Origin: Mycolicibacterium sp. BiH015
GTDB taxonomy: Bacteria; Actinomycetota; Actinomycetes; Mycobacteriales; Mycobacteriaceae
Length of the DNA: 64,000 bases
Assembly (NCBI RefSeq): GCF_027706845.1
Contig: NZ_JAQGCZ010000006.1
Span: 306,774-370,773 of the forward strand
Reading direction: 5' to 3'
In this document: one piece after another, positions 42,147-50,692 of the stretch
How positions within the stretch are numbered: the first letter of the stretch is position 1
Layout: the number at the start of each line of letters is the position of its first letter
The notes under the pieces: generated by a model
What the model saw: the letters and a program-made list of their open reading frames with translations, nothing else
Databases searched by the model: none
Told to the model about the DNA's origin: nothing
Translations under genes and position numbers: made by a program

Positions 42147-43136
42147 ATGATTCTGGTCACCAGCGCAGCCGGTGGCGTCGGACGTCCACTGGTCCGACAG
42201 CTCGTCGCCGACGGGCATACCGTGCGGGCGTTCGTGAAGAACGACGAGCAAGCGCAACGGTCGCGAGCAGACGGGGCTACCGAGACGGTGATCGGTGATC
42301 TGAGGCGACCGGGCGATCTGGAGAATGCGCTGCGCGGAGCCCGGCAGATCTACCATGCCGCGCCGACCCAGCTGATCGACGAACGGCCTGTGGCCGAACG
42401 ACTGATCGCGGCGGCCACAGCAGAAAAGCTTGAGCACGTCGTGTTCCATTCAGTCATTCACCCCGACATCGCCGAACTTCCACACCATCGGCAGAAGCTC
42501 GAGGTCGAAGGACTCCTGCGCGAGTCGGATCTGCCTGTGACAGTGCTGCGCCCGTCGCACTACATGCAGAACGTTCTGGACTTCTGGGCCTTTTTCAGCT
42601 CTGGGCTGCTCCCGTACCCCACCTCACCGCAGAGCCGCATGGGTGTCGTCGACGTGGAGGACATCGCCACCGCCGCGGCCACCGTGTTGACGAACCCCGA
42701 CGGGCACATCGGCAAGACCTACGACCTGTCGACGGTGGAACTCACCCGCCACGACATGGCATGCATCTGGAGCCGGGTGCTCGGCCACCCCATGAGGGCC
42801 GTCCGAATCCCCCCGCAGGCGCTCAAGAATCCGCTGATGGCCGTCGCGCCGTTCGGTTCTGCCATCGTCACATCGTTGCTGTCGACCAGGTTGCGTGCTC
42901 TTCCCGACATCGTTCGGGGATTGCGCGAGGCGCCGAACACTCGGGGATTCCAGAGCTGGTCGCAGGACGCGAAAGATACGTACGTCCAGATGATGACTTA
43001 CTACGACACGCACGGACTCCCCGCCGGCGACTTCGACGATCTACCGAAGGTGTTGCCGCGGCACCCAATCGGTTATGAGCAGTTCGCCCGTCGCACCGCT
43101 GCGGAGCGCGGAGTTGCCGCACGCGCAGGCAGGTGA
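42147..43136 (+). CDS. NmrA-type NAD(P)-binding protein (copy 2)
   Basis: A 329-residue atypical SDR starting at ATG 42147 behind AGGAG. The glycine motif is ILVTSAAGGVGRPLV, in which the first Gly of the usual TGxxGxxG is replaced by Ser. SVIHPDI, PSHYMQNVLDFW, DLSTVELTRHDM, WSRVLGHP and HGLPAGD are shared with copy 1 at 26306-27292. It may bind NADP(H) and act as reductase or redox sensor. It ends 22 bp before the convergent degenerate SDR. Confidence 0.88.
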   Translation: MILVTSAAGGVGRPLVRQLVADGHTVRAFVKNDEQAQRSRADGATETVIGDLRRPGDLENALRGARQIYHAAPTQLIDERPVAERLIAAATAEKLEHVVFHSVIHPDIAELPHHRQKLEVEGLLRESDLPVTVLRPSHYMQNVLDFWAFFSSGLLPYPTSPQSRMGVVDVEDIATAAATVLTNPDGHIGKTYDLSTVELTRHDMACIWSRVLGHPMRAVRIPPQALKNPLMAVAPFGSAIVTSLLSTRLRALPDIVRGLREAPNTRGFQSWSQDAKDTYVQMMTYYDTHGLPAGDFDDLPKVLPRHPIGYEQFARRTAAERGVAARAGR

Positions 43137-43158
43137 AAACCCGCTCAGTCGGTGCACG

Positions 43159-43743
43159 TCACATGATGCTGGCCCCGCCGTCGACATGCAGTGTGGCGCC
43201 GGTGATGAAGCTCGCCCGACTGGAGGCTAGGAAGGTGATCGCCTCGGCAATTTCGACTGGTGTGCCGACCCGTCCCAGCGGATTCGGCCGTTCGGCGGTC
43301 ACCACGGTGTTGACGCGGATACCGACAGAGCCGAACTCTGACGCCCAGGTACGGGTCAGCGCGGCGACGGCACCCGTCGCCGCGGACGCAACGTTGACGA
43401 TCGCTCCACCACCGTGGCGGATCATGCAGGGAGCGATGGCGGCCACCAAGAAGTACAGACCGGCCAACGCGTCAACGTCCACGACGTCGGCGTTGTTGAC
43501 CAGGATGTCGACCGGCACCTGTCGGGCGAGGTGGTCGACGGATTCCAGGTCGGCCAGGTCAGCGGCGATGAACCGGGCGCCGGGGCCGAGTTCGTTGACG
43601 GCGGCCCGTCCCGCGTCCGCCTCTTTGCCGCTGACGATGAGCTGAGCGCCGGCCTGTTTGAGCAGGCGTGCGGTGACCCGTCCCAGCTCCGAGGTGCCCT
43701 CGGTCACTAGCGCAGTACGTCCCGAGGCCTCCGATGTGCTCAC
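43159..43743 (-). CDS. Degenerate short-chain dehydrogenase, probable pseudoenzyme
   Basis: A 194-residue SDR-like protein starting at GTG 43743 after GGGAGGG. It aligns to the intact SDR at 48823-49545 at both ends but lacks about 45 residues through in-frame gaps. The cofactor motif is TEGTSELG instead of TGGTAGIG. After NNA the segment runs straight into LAGLYFLVAA, and the region that should hold the catalytic YxxxK reads ASAATGAVAALTRTW, so Tyr and Lys are gone. The frame is intact throughout and the operator dyad points at it, so it may be kept as a non-catalytic protein. Confidence 0.75.
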   Translation of the reverse strand: MSTSEASGRTALVTEGTSELGRVTARLLKQAGAQLIVSGKEADAGRAAVNELGPGARFIAADLADLESVDHLARQVPVDILVNNADVVDVDALAGLYFLVAAIAPCMIRHGGGAIVNVASAATGAVAALTRTWASEFGSVGIRVNTVVTAERPNPLGRVGTPVEIAEAITFLASSRASFITGATLHVDGGASIM

Positions 43744-43795
43744 AACCTGCCCTCCCTTTGGTGGGATTCGACAACAGTGGCAGTCGGGGCACCGG

Positions 43796-43821
43796 CAGGG
43801 ACCACGGAAAACCCGTAGTCC
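43796..43821. promoter_or_regulatory. Operator dyad A of the LuxR regulon
   Basis: GGACCACGG-AAAAC-CCGTAGTCC at 43799-43821, preceded by CAG. It is a 9-5-9 inverted repeat with 8 of 9 arm pairs. The same sequence of 26 bases occurs at 51896-51921 and, with one change and reversed, at 51969-51994. It sits between the degenerate SDR (start 43743) and the LuxR regulator (start 43851 or 43911), so it may control both. Confidence 0.75.
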
Positions 43822-43850
43822 GCTGGTAGCCCTGCATCCGTCGTGCTGAC

Positions 43851-46673
43851 GTGACAGGATTTGCCAATAACCGCGGCCGGGGGCGTGTGCTGCACCGGCG
43901 TTCCAGACAGGTGGACATCTCGACCGTGACGGCGATCCACGACCGAAGCAGTGGGGTGTTGCCGGGCCGCACCGCCGAATGCCAGGCACTGCGTGAGTTG
44001 TTGGACGCTCTACGCTCTGGGCGCAGCGAAGTGCGAGTGCTGCTGGGTGAGGCCGGTATCGGGAAGACGGCGTTGCTGACGTTTCTTCGGGAGTCCGCCG
44101 CCGCGGATTGCACCGTGTTGAGCGCGTCAGGCGTCGAGTCCGACATGGAGTTGGCGTTCGCCGGTCTGCAGCAGTTGTGCGCGCCGGTGATGGATCAGCG
44201 GTTGGGTTTGCCGCAACCGCAGCGAGAGGCCTTGGAGCGGGCCTTCGGGCTCAGCGATACCGGTGCCGCCCCGAACAGGTTCCTGGTCGGATTGGCGGTG
44301 CTCGGGTTATTCGCGGAAGTCGCGGCAGACCGGCCCGTGGTGTGCGTCGTCGATGATGTGCAATGGCTGGACCAGGTGTCGGCGCAGACGCTGTTCTTCG
44401 TCGCACGCCGTCTGCAGGCCGAGTCCGTCGGTTTGGTGTTCGCGTCGCGTACCCCGATCGACGGCACCGCGGGGTTGCCGACCCTCGTGGTGGGCGGGCT
44501 CGACGACGGTGACGCGCGCAGGTTGTTGGAGTCGGCCTTCCCAGGCCGACTGGATGCGGCGATCCTGGACCGGATCGTCGCCGAGGCGCGGGGAAACCCG
44601 TTGGCGCTGTTACAGACTCCGAAGGACATCACCGCCCTGCACACGGGTACCGTCAGCGCCGGCATCGAAGAGCACTACCGCGCCCTGATCGCCGATCTGC
44701 CCGACGACACCCGAATGCTGCTGCTCGTCGCGGCCGCCGAACCGGTGGGAGACCCTGCCCTGCTGTCGCGCGCGCTGGCGTATCTGGACCTCAAACCTGC
44801 CGCGATGACGCCCGCGTACGACCTCGGTCTGATCGCGGTCGCCACCAGGGTGCAGTTCCACCACCCGCTGGCGAGGTCGGTGGCTTACCGCTGTGCCACC
44901 GCCGATCAGCGGCGGCTCGCGCACGCGGCGCTGGCGGCGGTCACCGATCCCGCTGTCGACCCGGACCGGCGGGCCTGGCACCGCGCGCTGGCCGCCGACT
45001 CCCTCGACGAGCAGGTGGCACTCGATCTGGAGGGCTCCGCAGGCCGAGCGCTGCAGCGCGGCGGAACGGCTTCTGCCGCAGCCTTTCTGACGCGCGCGGT
45101 GGAGTTGACCCCCGACCCTTCCCTCCGTGCTGGCCGGGCCCTGGCCGCCGCCGAGGCCCACCGCGAGATCGCGTCCTTCGACAGCGCGCGCCGCCTGTTG
45201 GCCACCGCGGCACTGGGGCCGCTGACTGACCTGCAACGAGCCCGGTCCGCGCAACTACGGACCCGACTGGCCTTCGCCTCTGCACGCGCCGACGGTGACG
45301 CCGATGCGCTCGTGGCCGCCGTGTCGCAGTTCACGGCGGTAGCGGGTCAGTTGATGGCGCTCGACACCACGTTGGCCACAGAGGCCTACCTAGAGGCGCT
45401 CAGCGCGGCGATGTACGTCGGGCGCATCGGAGACGGTTTGGCCGCCGAGGTCGCCGTCACCGCGCGCGCCGCGCTGGCGAAACTGCAGCCGACGACTCCG
45501 CTGGATCTGGTGACCCATGCGTTGGCTCACCGGTTGGCCGTGGGTGCCGTCGAGGCGATGCCGGCCATGCGCCGCGCGCTTGACGCGCTGAAGGAGTCCA
45601 CCAGAGATTCCGGCCAAGGATGGTTTTGGCGGGCGTTCCCGCTCGTTCACGATTGCCTGATCCATGAGACATGGGATGACGGCTGGAGTGATGTCTCCGC
45701 GCACGCGGTGCAGTTGGCCACCGACAGCGGCGCGCTGGCGATGCTGCCGTCGGCGCTGTTGTCGCGGGCCGGTGCAGCCGTGGAGAACGGTGAATTGGCC
45801 ACGGCCGGTGCGCTTGTCGCCGAGGCTAACGAGCTGGCGATCGCCATCGACTACGCCCCGTTGAAGTACCACGGGATCATCGTGGCCGCCTGGCGAGGCG
45901 ATGAAGCCGAGGTCACCCGATTGGCGACGGCAGCCCTGGCGTCCGGCCGGACCCGTGGTGAGGGCCGGATGGTCGGGCTGGCGCACTACGCCACCGTCGT
46001 ACTCAATGTCGGACTGGGCCGCTACGCCGACGCCCTGGCAGCTGCCCGTAATGGCTTCGACTACGACGACCTCGGGTTCTTTCCCGAGCTGTTGGCCGAG
46101 ATGGTCGAGGCCGGTGTGCGCGGCGAGAACCGTGGGCTGGCTGAACAGGCCTTCGATCGCCTGCGGGACCGGACACAGGCGGCCGGAACACCGCGAGCCC
46201 TGGGCTCGCTGACGCGCTCGTATGCTTTGTTGAGCAGCGGAGCGGAGGCCGAAGCGCAGTACCTGGAATCAATCGGTCATTTCGAAGCGACCTCGCAGCG
46301 TATTCACATGGCCCGGGCCCACTTGCTCTACGGGGAATGGTTGCGCCGCAACGGTCCTGCCACCGCCGCCCGCGAGCCGCTGCGCTTCGCCCACCAGGAG
46401 TTCGCTCAGATGGGGTCCATGGCGTTCGCCCAACGGGCGCGCCGCGAGCTACAGGCTGCCGGCCAGAAGACGCGTAAGCAGCCCACGGCCGCCGGCGACG
46501 AGTTGAGCCCGCAGGAGCGTCAGATCGCGGAGCTGGCCGGCCAGGGCCTGACCAATCAGGAGATCGCCGGCCAGCTGTTCATCAGTGCGCACACTGTGGA
46601 GTGGCATCTGCGGAAAGTGTTCACCAAGCTTGGAATTCGATCGCGGCGGCAACTGCGGCAGAAGTTCCCCTAG
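43851..46673 (+). CDS. Large ATP-binding LuxR-family regulator (LAL type)
   Basis: About 940 residues. Near the N-terminus is an AAA ATPase: LPGRTAECQALRELL, Walker A GEAGIGKT (66-73) and Walker B VVCVVDDVQWLD, followed by GNPLALLQ. A long helical TPR-like middle follows. The last 60 residues are a LuxR helix-turn-helix: LSPQERQIAELAGQGLTNQEIAGQLFISAHTVEWHLRKVFTKLGI. Such LAL proteins are ligand-responsive activators. The start may be GTG 43851, or GTG 43911 or 43926, which begin closer to the conserved domain. It ends in a 4-nt overlap with the convergent kinase-like gene and is the likely reader of the three dyads. Confidence 0.93.
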   Translation: MTGFANNRGRGRVLHRRSRQVDISTVTAIHDRSSGVLPGRTAECQALRELLDALRSGRSEVRVLLGEAGIGKTALLTFLRESAAADCTVLSASGVESDMELAFAGLQQLCAPVMDQRLGLPQPQREALERAFGLSDTGAAPNRFLVGLAVLGLFAEVAADRPVVCVVDDVQWLDQVSAQTLFFVARRLQAESVGLVFASRTPIDGTAGLPTLVVGGLDDGDARRLLESAFPGRLDAAILDRIVAEARGNPLALLQTPKDITALHTGTVSAGIEEHYRALIADLPDDTRMLLLVAAAEPVGDPALLSRALAYLDLKPAAMTPAYDLGLIAVATRVQFHHPLARSVAYRCATADQRRLAHAALAAVTDPAVDPDRRAWHRALAADSLDEQVALDLEGSAGRALQRGGTASAAAFLTRAVELTPDPSLRAGRALAAAEAHREIASFDSARRLLATAALGPLTDLQRARSAQLRTRLAFASARADGDADALVAAVSQFTAVAGQLMALDTTLATEAYLEALSAAMYVGRIGDGLAAEVAVTARAALAKLQPTTPLDLVTHALAHRLAVGAVEAMPAMRRALDALKESTRDSGQGWFWRAFPLVHDCLIHETWDDGWSDVSAHAVQLATDSGALAMLPSALLSRAGAAVENGELATAGALVAEANELAIAIDYAPLKYHGIIVAAWRGDEAEVTRLATAALASGRTRGEGRMVGLAHYATVVLNVGLGRYADALAAARNGFDYDDLGFFPELLAEMVEAGVRGENRGLAEQAFDRLRDRTQAAGTPRALGSLTRSYALLSSGAEAEAQYLESIGHFEATSQRIHMARAHLLYGEWLRRNGPATAAREPLRFAHQEFAQMGSMAFAQRARRELQAAGQKTRKQPTAAGDELSPQERQIAELAGQGLTNQEIAGQLFISAHTVEWHLRKVFTKLGIRSRRQLRQKFP

Positions 46674-48160
46674 CTGCCCGGGGCGGGCGCTTGCAGGGGT
46701 AGGCAGACGATGAACCGGGTGTCGCCAGGGGTCGATTGGACCGAGATGCGGCCGCGGTGCCGCTCCACGACGATGCGCCACGCCAGATCGAGCCCCAGCC
46801 CGGGGCCTTCCCCGACGGGCTTGGTGGTGAAGAACGGATTGAAGATGCGGTCGATGATGTCGTGCGGAACACCGGGTCCGTCATCGCAGATCTCCACCCG
46901 GATCATCGCCTCGCCCTCTCGCCGGGTGCGCACGGTCAGCGTGCCGCGGCCGTTCATCGCGTACAGGGCGTTGTCGATCAGGTTGGTCCACACCTGATTG
47001 AGATCAGCGGGGTAGCAGTGCAATTCGGGCAGGGTGTGGTCGAGGTCCTTGACCAGGGTGACGGGATGGCCCATCATGGCGATCTTGTCGCCGAACATCA
47101 GCACGGTGCTACGCAGCATCTCGTGGACGTCGATGCACTGGTAGGGGCCGCGATCCATCTGAGAGTAGGGTTTGGCGCCGTTGACCACCGCGGTGATGCG
47201 GGCGCCGGCCTCGGCGATCTCCCGGATACGCATCTCGCTGTCGATGAACTGTTTGAGCCAGCTGATGGCGCACTCCAGGCACGCCGGTGCGACGGCCGCC
47301 GCGACGCGGTCCAGCCAGCTGACGTCCAGACCGGCCTCCACCAGTGTGGGGGCGTAGCGCCAGCTGGCGTCGATGCCGTGCTCGCCGAACCAGTCGTCGA
47401 TCGCGTCTTCGCGGTCTGCGGCCTCCAGCGGCGAGAGTGGCCCTGCTGCAGTGCTTCCGGTGATGTCGGCCTGCAGCGCAAGCAGGGGCGGCAGCGCGTC
47501 CGGGTCGGTCACTGCCAGGACACCCAGATTGCGGTGCGCCTCGGCCAAGCTGTCGCGCAGGTCGGCAACCGCGCGCACCGTTGCCGCTGCGGGGTTGTTC
47601 AGTTGATGGGTGAGTCCGGCTGTGAGGGTGGCCAGGGCATGCTGTTTCTCTTGCAGGCCCAGGAGCTGACGCTGGCGCAGCCCGCCGATCGCGGTGCTCT
47701 CCAGTAGGTGCACCGCGACGGGCCACACCGTCTGCATGAACCGCGCGAAGAATTCGGCCGCCACCACGAACAGCCGCGACGGCCGTGACACCCGTACGGT
47801 GACGTCGTAAACGGTGCCGCAGCCAGAGATGGCGCCGAAGTAGGTACCGTGCTCGGACGTACGGTGTAATTCCACGTCCTGGGCCCCCGAGCGCTTCGTC
47901 GTCACCACGTCGCCGCCGTCGAGGAGTACGTAAAACGACTGTGCCGGTTCGCCTTCCCGGCACACTGGCCCTGCGTCGACGGTGGTGATGATGCCGTTGG
48001 AACCCAGCGCGTCGAGTTGCTCGTCGGTGAGGAACTCGAAGAGGAACACCGTACGCAGTTCGTCCTTGAGGCTCTGCGATGCAACGCACCGGGCCGGGTC
48101 GAGGAGCTCGCGCCACCCTGCCACGGGTTGGCCGGTGCGCAGTGGCGGCTGCACGTCCAC
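46670..48160 (-). CDS. Histidine-kinase-like protein with cyclic-nucleotide-binding domain
   Basis: A 496-residue soluble protein. Residues 30-150 form a Crp-like cyclic-nucleotide-binding domain (FLFEFLTDEQLDALGSNG, REGEPAQSFYVLLDGGDVV). A dimerisation helix carries TAGLTHQLNNPAAATVRAV, with His as the probable phosphorylation site. The C-terminus is a HATPase domain with N box NQVWTNLIDNALYAM, G1 CDDGPGVP and GEGPGLGLDLAWRIV. No membrane segment and no response regulator are seen. It is the last gene of the leftward redox operon, starting 1 bp after the nitroreductase stop, and may report a nucleotide or redox signal. Confidence 0.92.
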   Translation of the reverse strand: MDVQPPLRTGQPVAGWRELLDPARCVASQSLKDELRTVFLFEFLTDEQLDALGSNGIITTVDAGPVCREGEPAQSFYVLLDGGDVVTTKRSGAQDVELHRTSEHGTYFGAISGCGTVYDVTVRVSRPSRLFVVAAEFFARFMQTVWPVAVHLLESTAIGGLRQRQLLGLQEKQHALATLTAGLTHQLNNPAAATVRAVADLRDSLAEAHRNLGVLAVTDPDALPPLLALQADITGSTAAGPLSPLEAADREDAIDDWFGEHGIDASWRYAPTLVEAGLDVSWLDRVAAAVAPACLECAISWLKQFIDSEMRIREIAEAGARITAVVNGAKPYSQMDRGPYQCIDVHEMLRSTVLMFGDKIAMMGHPVTLVKDLDHTLPELHCYPADLNQVWTNLIDNALYAMNGRGTLTVRTRREGEAMIRVEICDDGPGVPHDIIDRIFNPFFTTKPVGEGPGLGLDLAWRIVVERHRGRISVQSTPGDTRFIVCLPLQAPAPGS

Positions 48161-48161
48161 G

Positions 48162-48815
48162 TCAGTCCTCGAGAAACACGACGTTCTCGGTCACCGGGTT
48201 GCGTGGCGTGTTGATGCTGTTGGCAGGAAACGCCGGGTCGGCGTAGCCGATGCAGATTCCGCACAGCACGGTGAGTTCGTCGGGAATGTCGAGCTGCTCG
48301 CGCACCACGTCCGGGTAGAGGGCGGTGGATACCTGGACACAGCTGTCGAGGCCCCGTTCGGTCAACGCCAGTAGCAGGGTCTGCAGGAACATCCCCACCC
48401 CGATGGCGTCGGGCAGCCCGAGATCGCGGTGCATACAGACGATCCCGGCTACCGGGGCGTGGAAGAAATCCCAGTTGCGCAGCTGCGCGGTCCAGCGGCC
48501 CTCGCTGTCGTCGCGAGCCACGCCCATGGCGCCGTACAGCAGGGCGCCCAGCTCGCGGCGCAGATGGCTGTGCGAGTCGGGCAGACCGAGATTCGGGGGC
48601 GGGGTGGTGCGCACCTGCTTGGCCAAGGCAGCGCCGAGGCGGTCGCGGCGAGCGCCGGAGGCCAGGAATACTCGCCAGGGTTGGACATTGGAGTTCGAGG
48701 GTGCGCGTATGGCCAGAGTCAGCGCCTCCTGCAGCAACTCCTGCGGTACAGGCTTGTCCGGCAGGAACATTCGGGAGGAGTGCCGATGAAGCACCACGTC
48801 GTCGAAGTTCATCAT
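48162..48815 (-). CDS. Nitroreductase-family flavoprotein
   Basis: A 217-residue FMN protein. RHSSRMFLPDKPVP at residues 11-24 is the usual FMN-phosphate site, APSNSNVQPWRVFLASG the second FMN motif, and the C-terminal part has LTVLCGICIGYADP. The family reduces nitroaromatics, quinones or enones with NAD(P)H. It is fifth in the leftward operon, between the SDR (7-bp gap) and the kinase-like gene (1-bp gap). The natural substrate is unknown. Confidence 0.92.
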   Translation of the reverse strand: MMNFDDVVLHRHSSRMFLPDKPVPQELLQEALTLAIRAPSNSNVQPWRVFLASGARRDRLGAALAKQVRTTPPPNLGLPDSHSHLRRELGALLYGAMGVARDDSEGRWTAQLRNWDFFHAPVAGIVCMHRDLGLPDAIGVGMFLQTLLLALTERGLDSCVQVSTALYPDVVREQLDIPDELTVLCGICIGYADPAFPANSINTPRNPVTENVVFLED

Positions 48816-48822
48816 TCTCCTT

Positions 48823-49545
48823 TCAGACGGCGGTGCCGCCGCCGTCGACGTGCAGGGTGGTTCCGGTGATGAAGCTGGCGCGCGGGGAGGCCAGAAAGTA
48901 GATGGCGTCGGCGATCTCGGTGGGATCGGCGGTCCGCCCGAGCGGTAGTGCGCGGCCGAGTTCGTCGTTGGTTTCCCCCCATTCGGCCGCGACGCCCTCG
49001 GTGGCGGTCGGGCCTGGCGCGACGTTGTTGACCCGGATGTTGTGCGGACCGAACTCGACTGCCCACGTCCGGGTCAACTGCTCGACCGCTGCTTTGGATG
49101 CGCTGTACACCGACGCGCCGGGGACGCCTTTGGACGCCACCATGGAGGTCACGTTGACGATGGCCCCGCCGCCGCGGCGGATCATGGTGGGCACCGTCGC
49201 GGCCACCAGGAAGTAGAGCCCGCGTACATTGGTGGCGAAGGTGTGTCCAAAGCCGTTCTCGTCTTGGTCGATGGTCAGGCCGGCCGGGAAGCTGGCGGCG
49301 TTGTTGACCAGGATGTCGACCTCGAACTCCCGGGCCAGTCGCTCCACACCGGCCGGGTCGGCCATGTTGACGGCGACGAATTGTGCGGTCTCACCGAGTT
49401 TTTCTTGAGCCTGGAGTCCGCGTTGCGGGTTGCGGCCGGTGACGATCACGGAGGCGCCCCCATCCACCAGTCGCTGAGCCGTCGCAAAGCCGATGCCCGC
49501 GGTCCCGCCGGTGACCAGTGCGGTGTACCCGGCAAGTTCGGTCAT
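48823..49545 (-). CDS. Short-chain dehydrogenase/reductase
   Basis: A 240-residue classical SDR. The start ATG 49545 overlaps the preceding stop (ATGA); ATG 49557 is the alternative. TGGTAGIG, NNAA, VTSMVAS and YSASK (catalytic Tyr and Lys) are all present, and the C-terminus PRASFITGTTLHVDGG is that of FabG-like enzymes. TGRNPQRG after strand 2 suggests NADP(H). It is the intact relative of the degenerate SDR at 43159-43743, sharing the whole C-terminal third. Confidence 0.92.
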   Translation of the reverse strand: MTELAGYTALVTGGTAGIGFATAQRLVDGGASVIVTGRNPQRGLQAQEKLGETAQFVAVNMADPAGVERLAREFEVDILVNNAASFPAGLTIDQDENGFGHTFATNVRGLYFLVAATVPTMIRRGGGAIVNVTSMVASKGVPGASVYSASKAAVEQLTRTWAVEFGPHNIRVNNVAPGPTATEGVAAEWGETNDELGRALPLGRTADPTEIADAIYFLASPRASFITGTTLHVDGGGTAV

Positions 49546-50282
49546 CGGTCCAGCCACTCCGCGAGCCGGGTGGTGCCCAGCTCGGCGCCATCGTCGGTGA
49601 CCAGGCTGTTGTGGGCCAGCGGGACACCGAAGTAGGTGGCCTGCGGATCGACGATGACGGGCAGGTCCTTGCCTTGGGCGGCGAGGACGGTGCGGGCCAG
49701 CTCGGCGAACGACATCTTCTCAGGCCCGCCGAAATTCAGCACCGCGTTGCGTGGCGCTTCGGTCGCCACCCGGGCGACGACGCCTGCGACCTCGGCGGCC
49801 GCGACGGGCTGGATCAGGGCATCCGGAGCGCGCACTTCGCCGTCGAGCATCAGTGAATCGGCGATGCCCCCGGTGAATTCGTGGAACTGGGTGGCCCGCA
49901 CGATGGTGTACGGCACGCCGGAGTCGGCCACCAGTTGCTCCTGGAGATGCTTGCCATGGAGGTAGCCGTCGGCCTCGATGCTGCCGACACCGACGATCGA
50001 CAACACCACGTAGTGCCGCACACCGGCCTTTGTGGCTTCCGCGAGCAGAGTGGTGGCCGAGGCGGTGAAGAACTCCAGTGCCGGCCCGGGTTCCAGGGTG
50101 GGGGAGTTGAGCACGTCGACGACCACATCGGCGCCCTCGAAGGCAGCGCCCACACCGTCTCCGCTGACAGCGTCGACCCCGGAGGACCGAGAAGCAGCAT
50201 CGACGTCATGTCCTGCGGCGCCGAGCAATTCGACAACCTGGGCGCCGATCAGCCCGGTAGCGCCCACCACGGTGATCTTCAT
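49542..50282 (-). CDS. NAD(P)H-binding SDR of the NmrA-like group
   Basis: A 246-residue atypical SDR beginning KITVVGATGLIGAQVVELLGAAGHDV, with the GxxGxxG of NAD(P)-binding NmrA-like and YwnB-like proteins. YVVLSIVGVGSIEADGYLHGKHLQEQLV is the conserved middle section. The longer frame to 50588 is a shadow of the cupin gene. ATG 50282 overlaps the cupin stop by 4 nt and its own stop overlaps the SDR start, so all three are translationally coupled. Confidence 0.9.
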   Translation of the reverse strand: MKITVVGATGLIGAQVVELLGAAGHDVDAASRSSGVDAVSGDGVGAAFEGADVVVDVLNSPTLEPGPALEFFTASATTLLAEATKAGVRHYVVLSIVGVGSIEADGYLHGKHLQEQLVADSGVPYTIVRATQFHEFTGGIADSLMLDGEVRAPDALIQPVAAAEVAGVVARVATEAPRNAVLNFGGPEKMSFAELARTVLAAQGKDLPVIVDPQATYFGVPLAHNSLVTDDGAELGTTRLAEWLDR

Positions 50283-50692
50283 GACTGTCCCTTCTGAAAT
50301 CGGCGGTCCTTGCGTTGTTCGAGTTCTGCGCCGTCGACGAGGACGAACATGTCGACGCCCGGCTGACAAAGCATGGTCACCAGGAAACGTAGCGGGATGT
50401 CCTCGCGGTTGTTGCCGTCCGAGTAGTGAATGACGTCGCCGCCCGGTTCCCAGAACGCCTCGCCGGCCTTGATGACCCGCGGTGCTTCCCCCTCGAGCTC
50501 GAAGAGCATCTCTCCCTCGAGGACGTAGCCGAAGCACGGCCCACCGGGATGACGATGCGGCGGCGCGCCTTTGTCTCCCGGACCCCATTCGATGATCGCG
50601 GTCATCGCGTCGGCGCCCTCGGGAATGAAGGGCGGTTTGACCGATTGGATGACGGTCATCGCCGTCATGAGCTTCTCCATGACGTCAGACAT
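50279..50692 (-). CDS. Cupin-domain protein
   Basis: A 137-residue single-domain cupin. PPHRHPGGPCFGYVLEGEMLFELEG is cupin motif 1, with two His and a downstream Glu as metal ligands, and GDVIHYSDGNN is motif 2. Small cupins of this kind bind a metal and often act as isomerases, dioxygenases or quercetinase-like enzymes. It is second in the leftward redox operon, overlapping the flavoprotein stop by 8 nt. Confidence 0.92.
   Translation of the reverse strand: MSDVMEKLMTAMTVIQSVKPPFIPEGADAMTAIIEWGPGDKGAPPHRHPGGPCFGYVLEGEMLFELEGEAPRVIKAGEAFWEPGGDVIHYSDGNNREDIPLRFLVTMLCQPGVDMFVLVDGAELEQRKDRRFQKGQS

Noticed and set aside
50282..50588. Long N-terminal extension of the NmrA-like gene
   Set aside because: It is Arg-rich shadow sequence across the cupin gene; ATG 50282 starts exactly at the NAD(P)-binding fold and overlaps the cupin stop by 4 nt.
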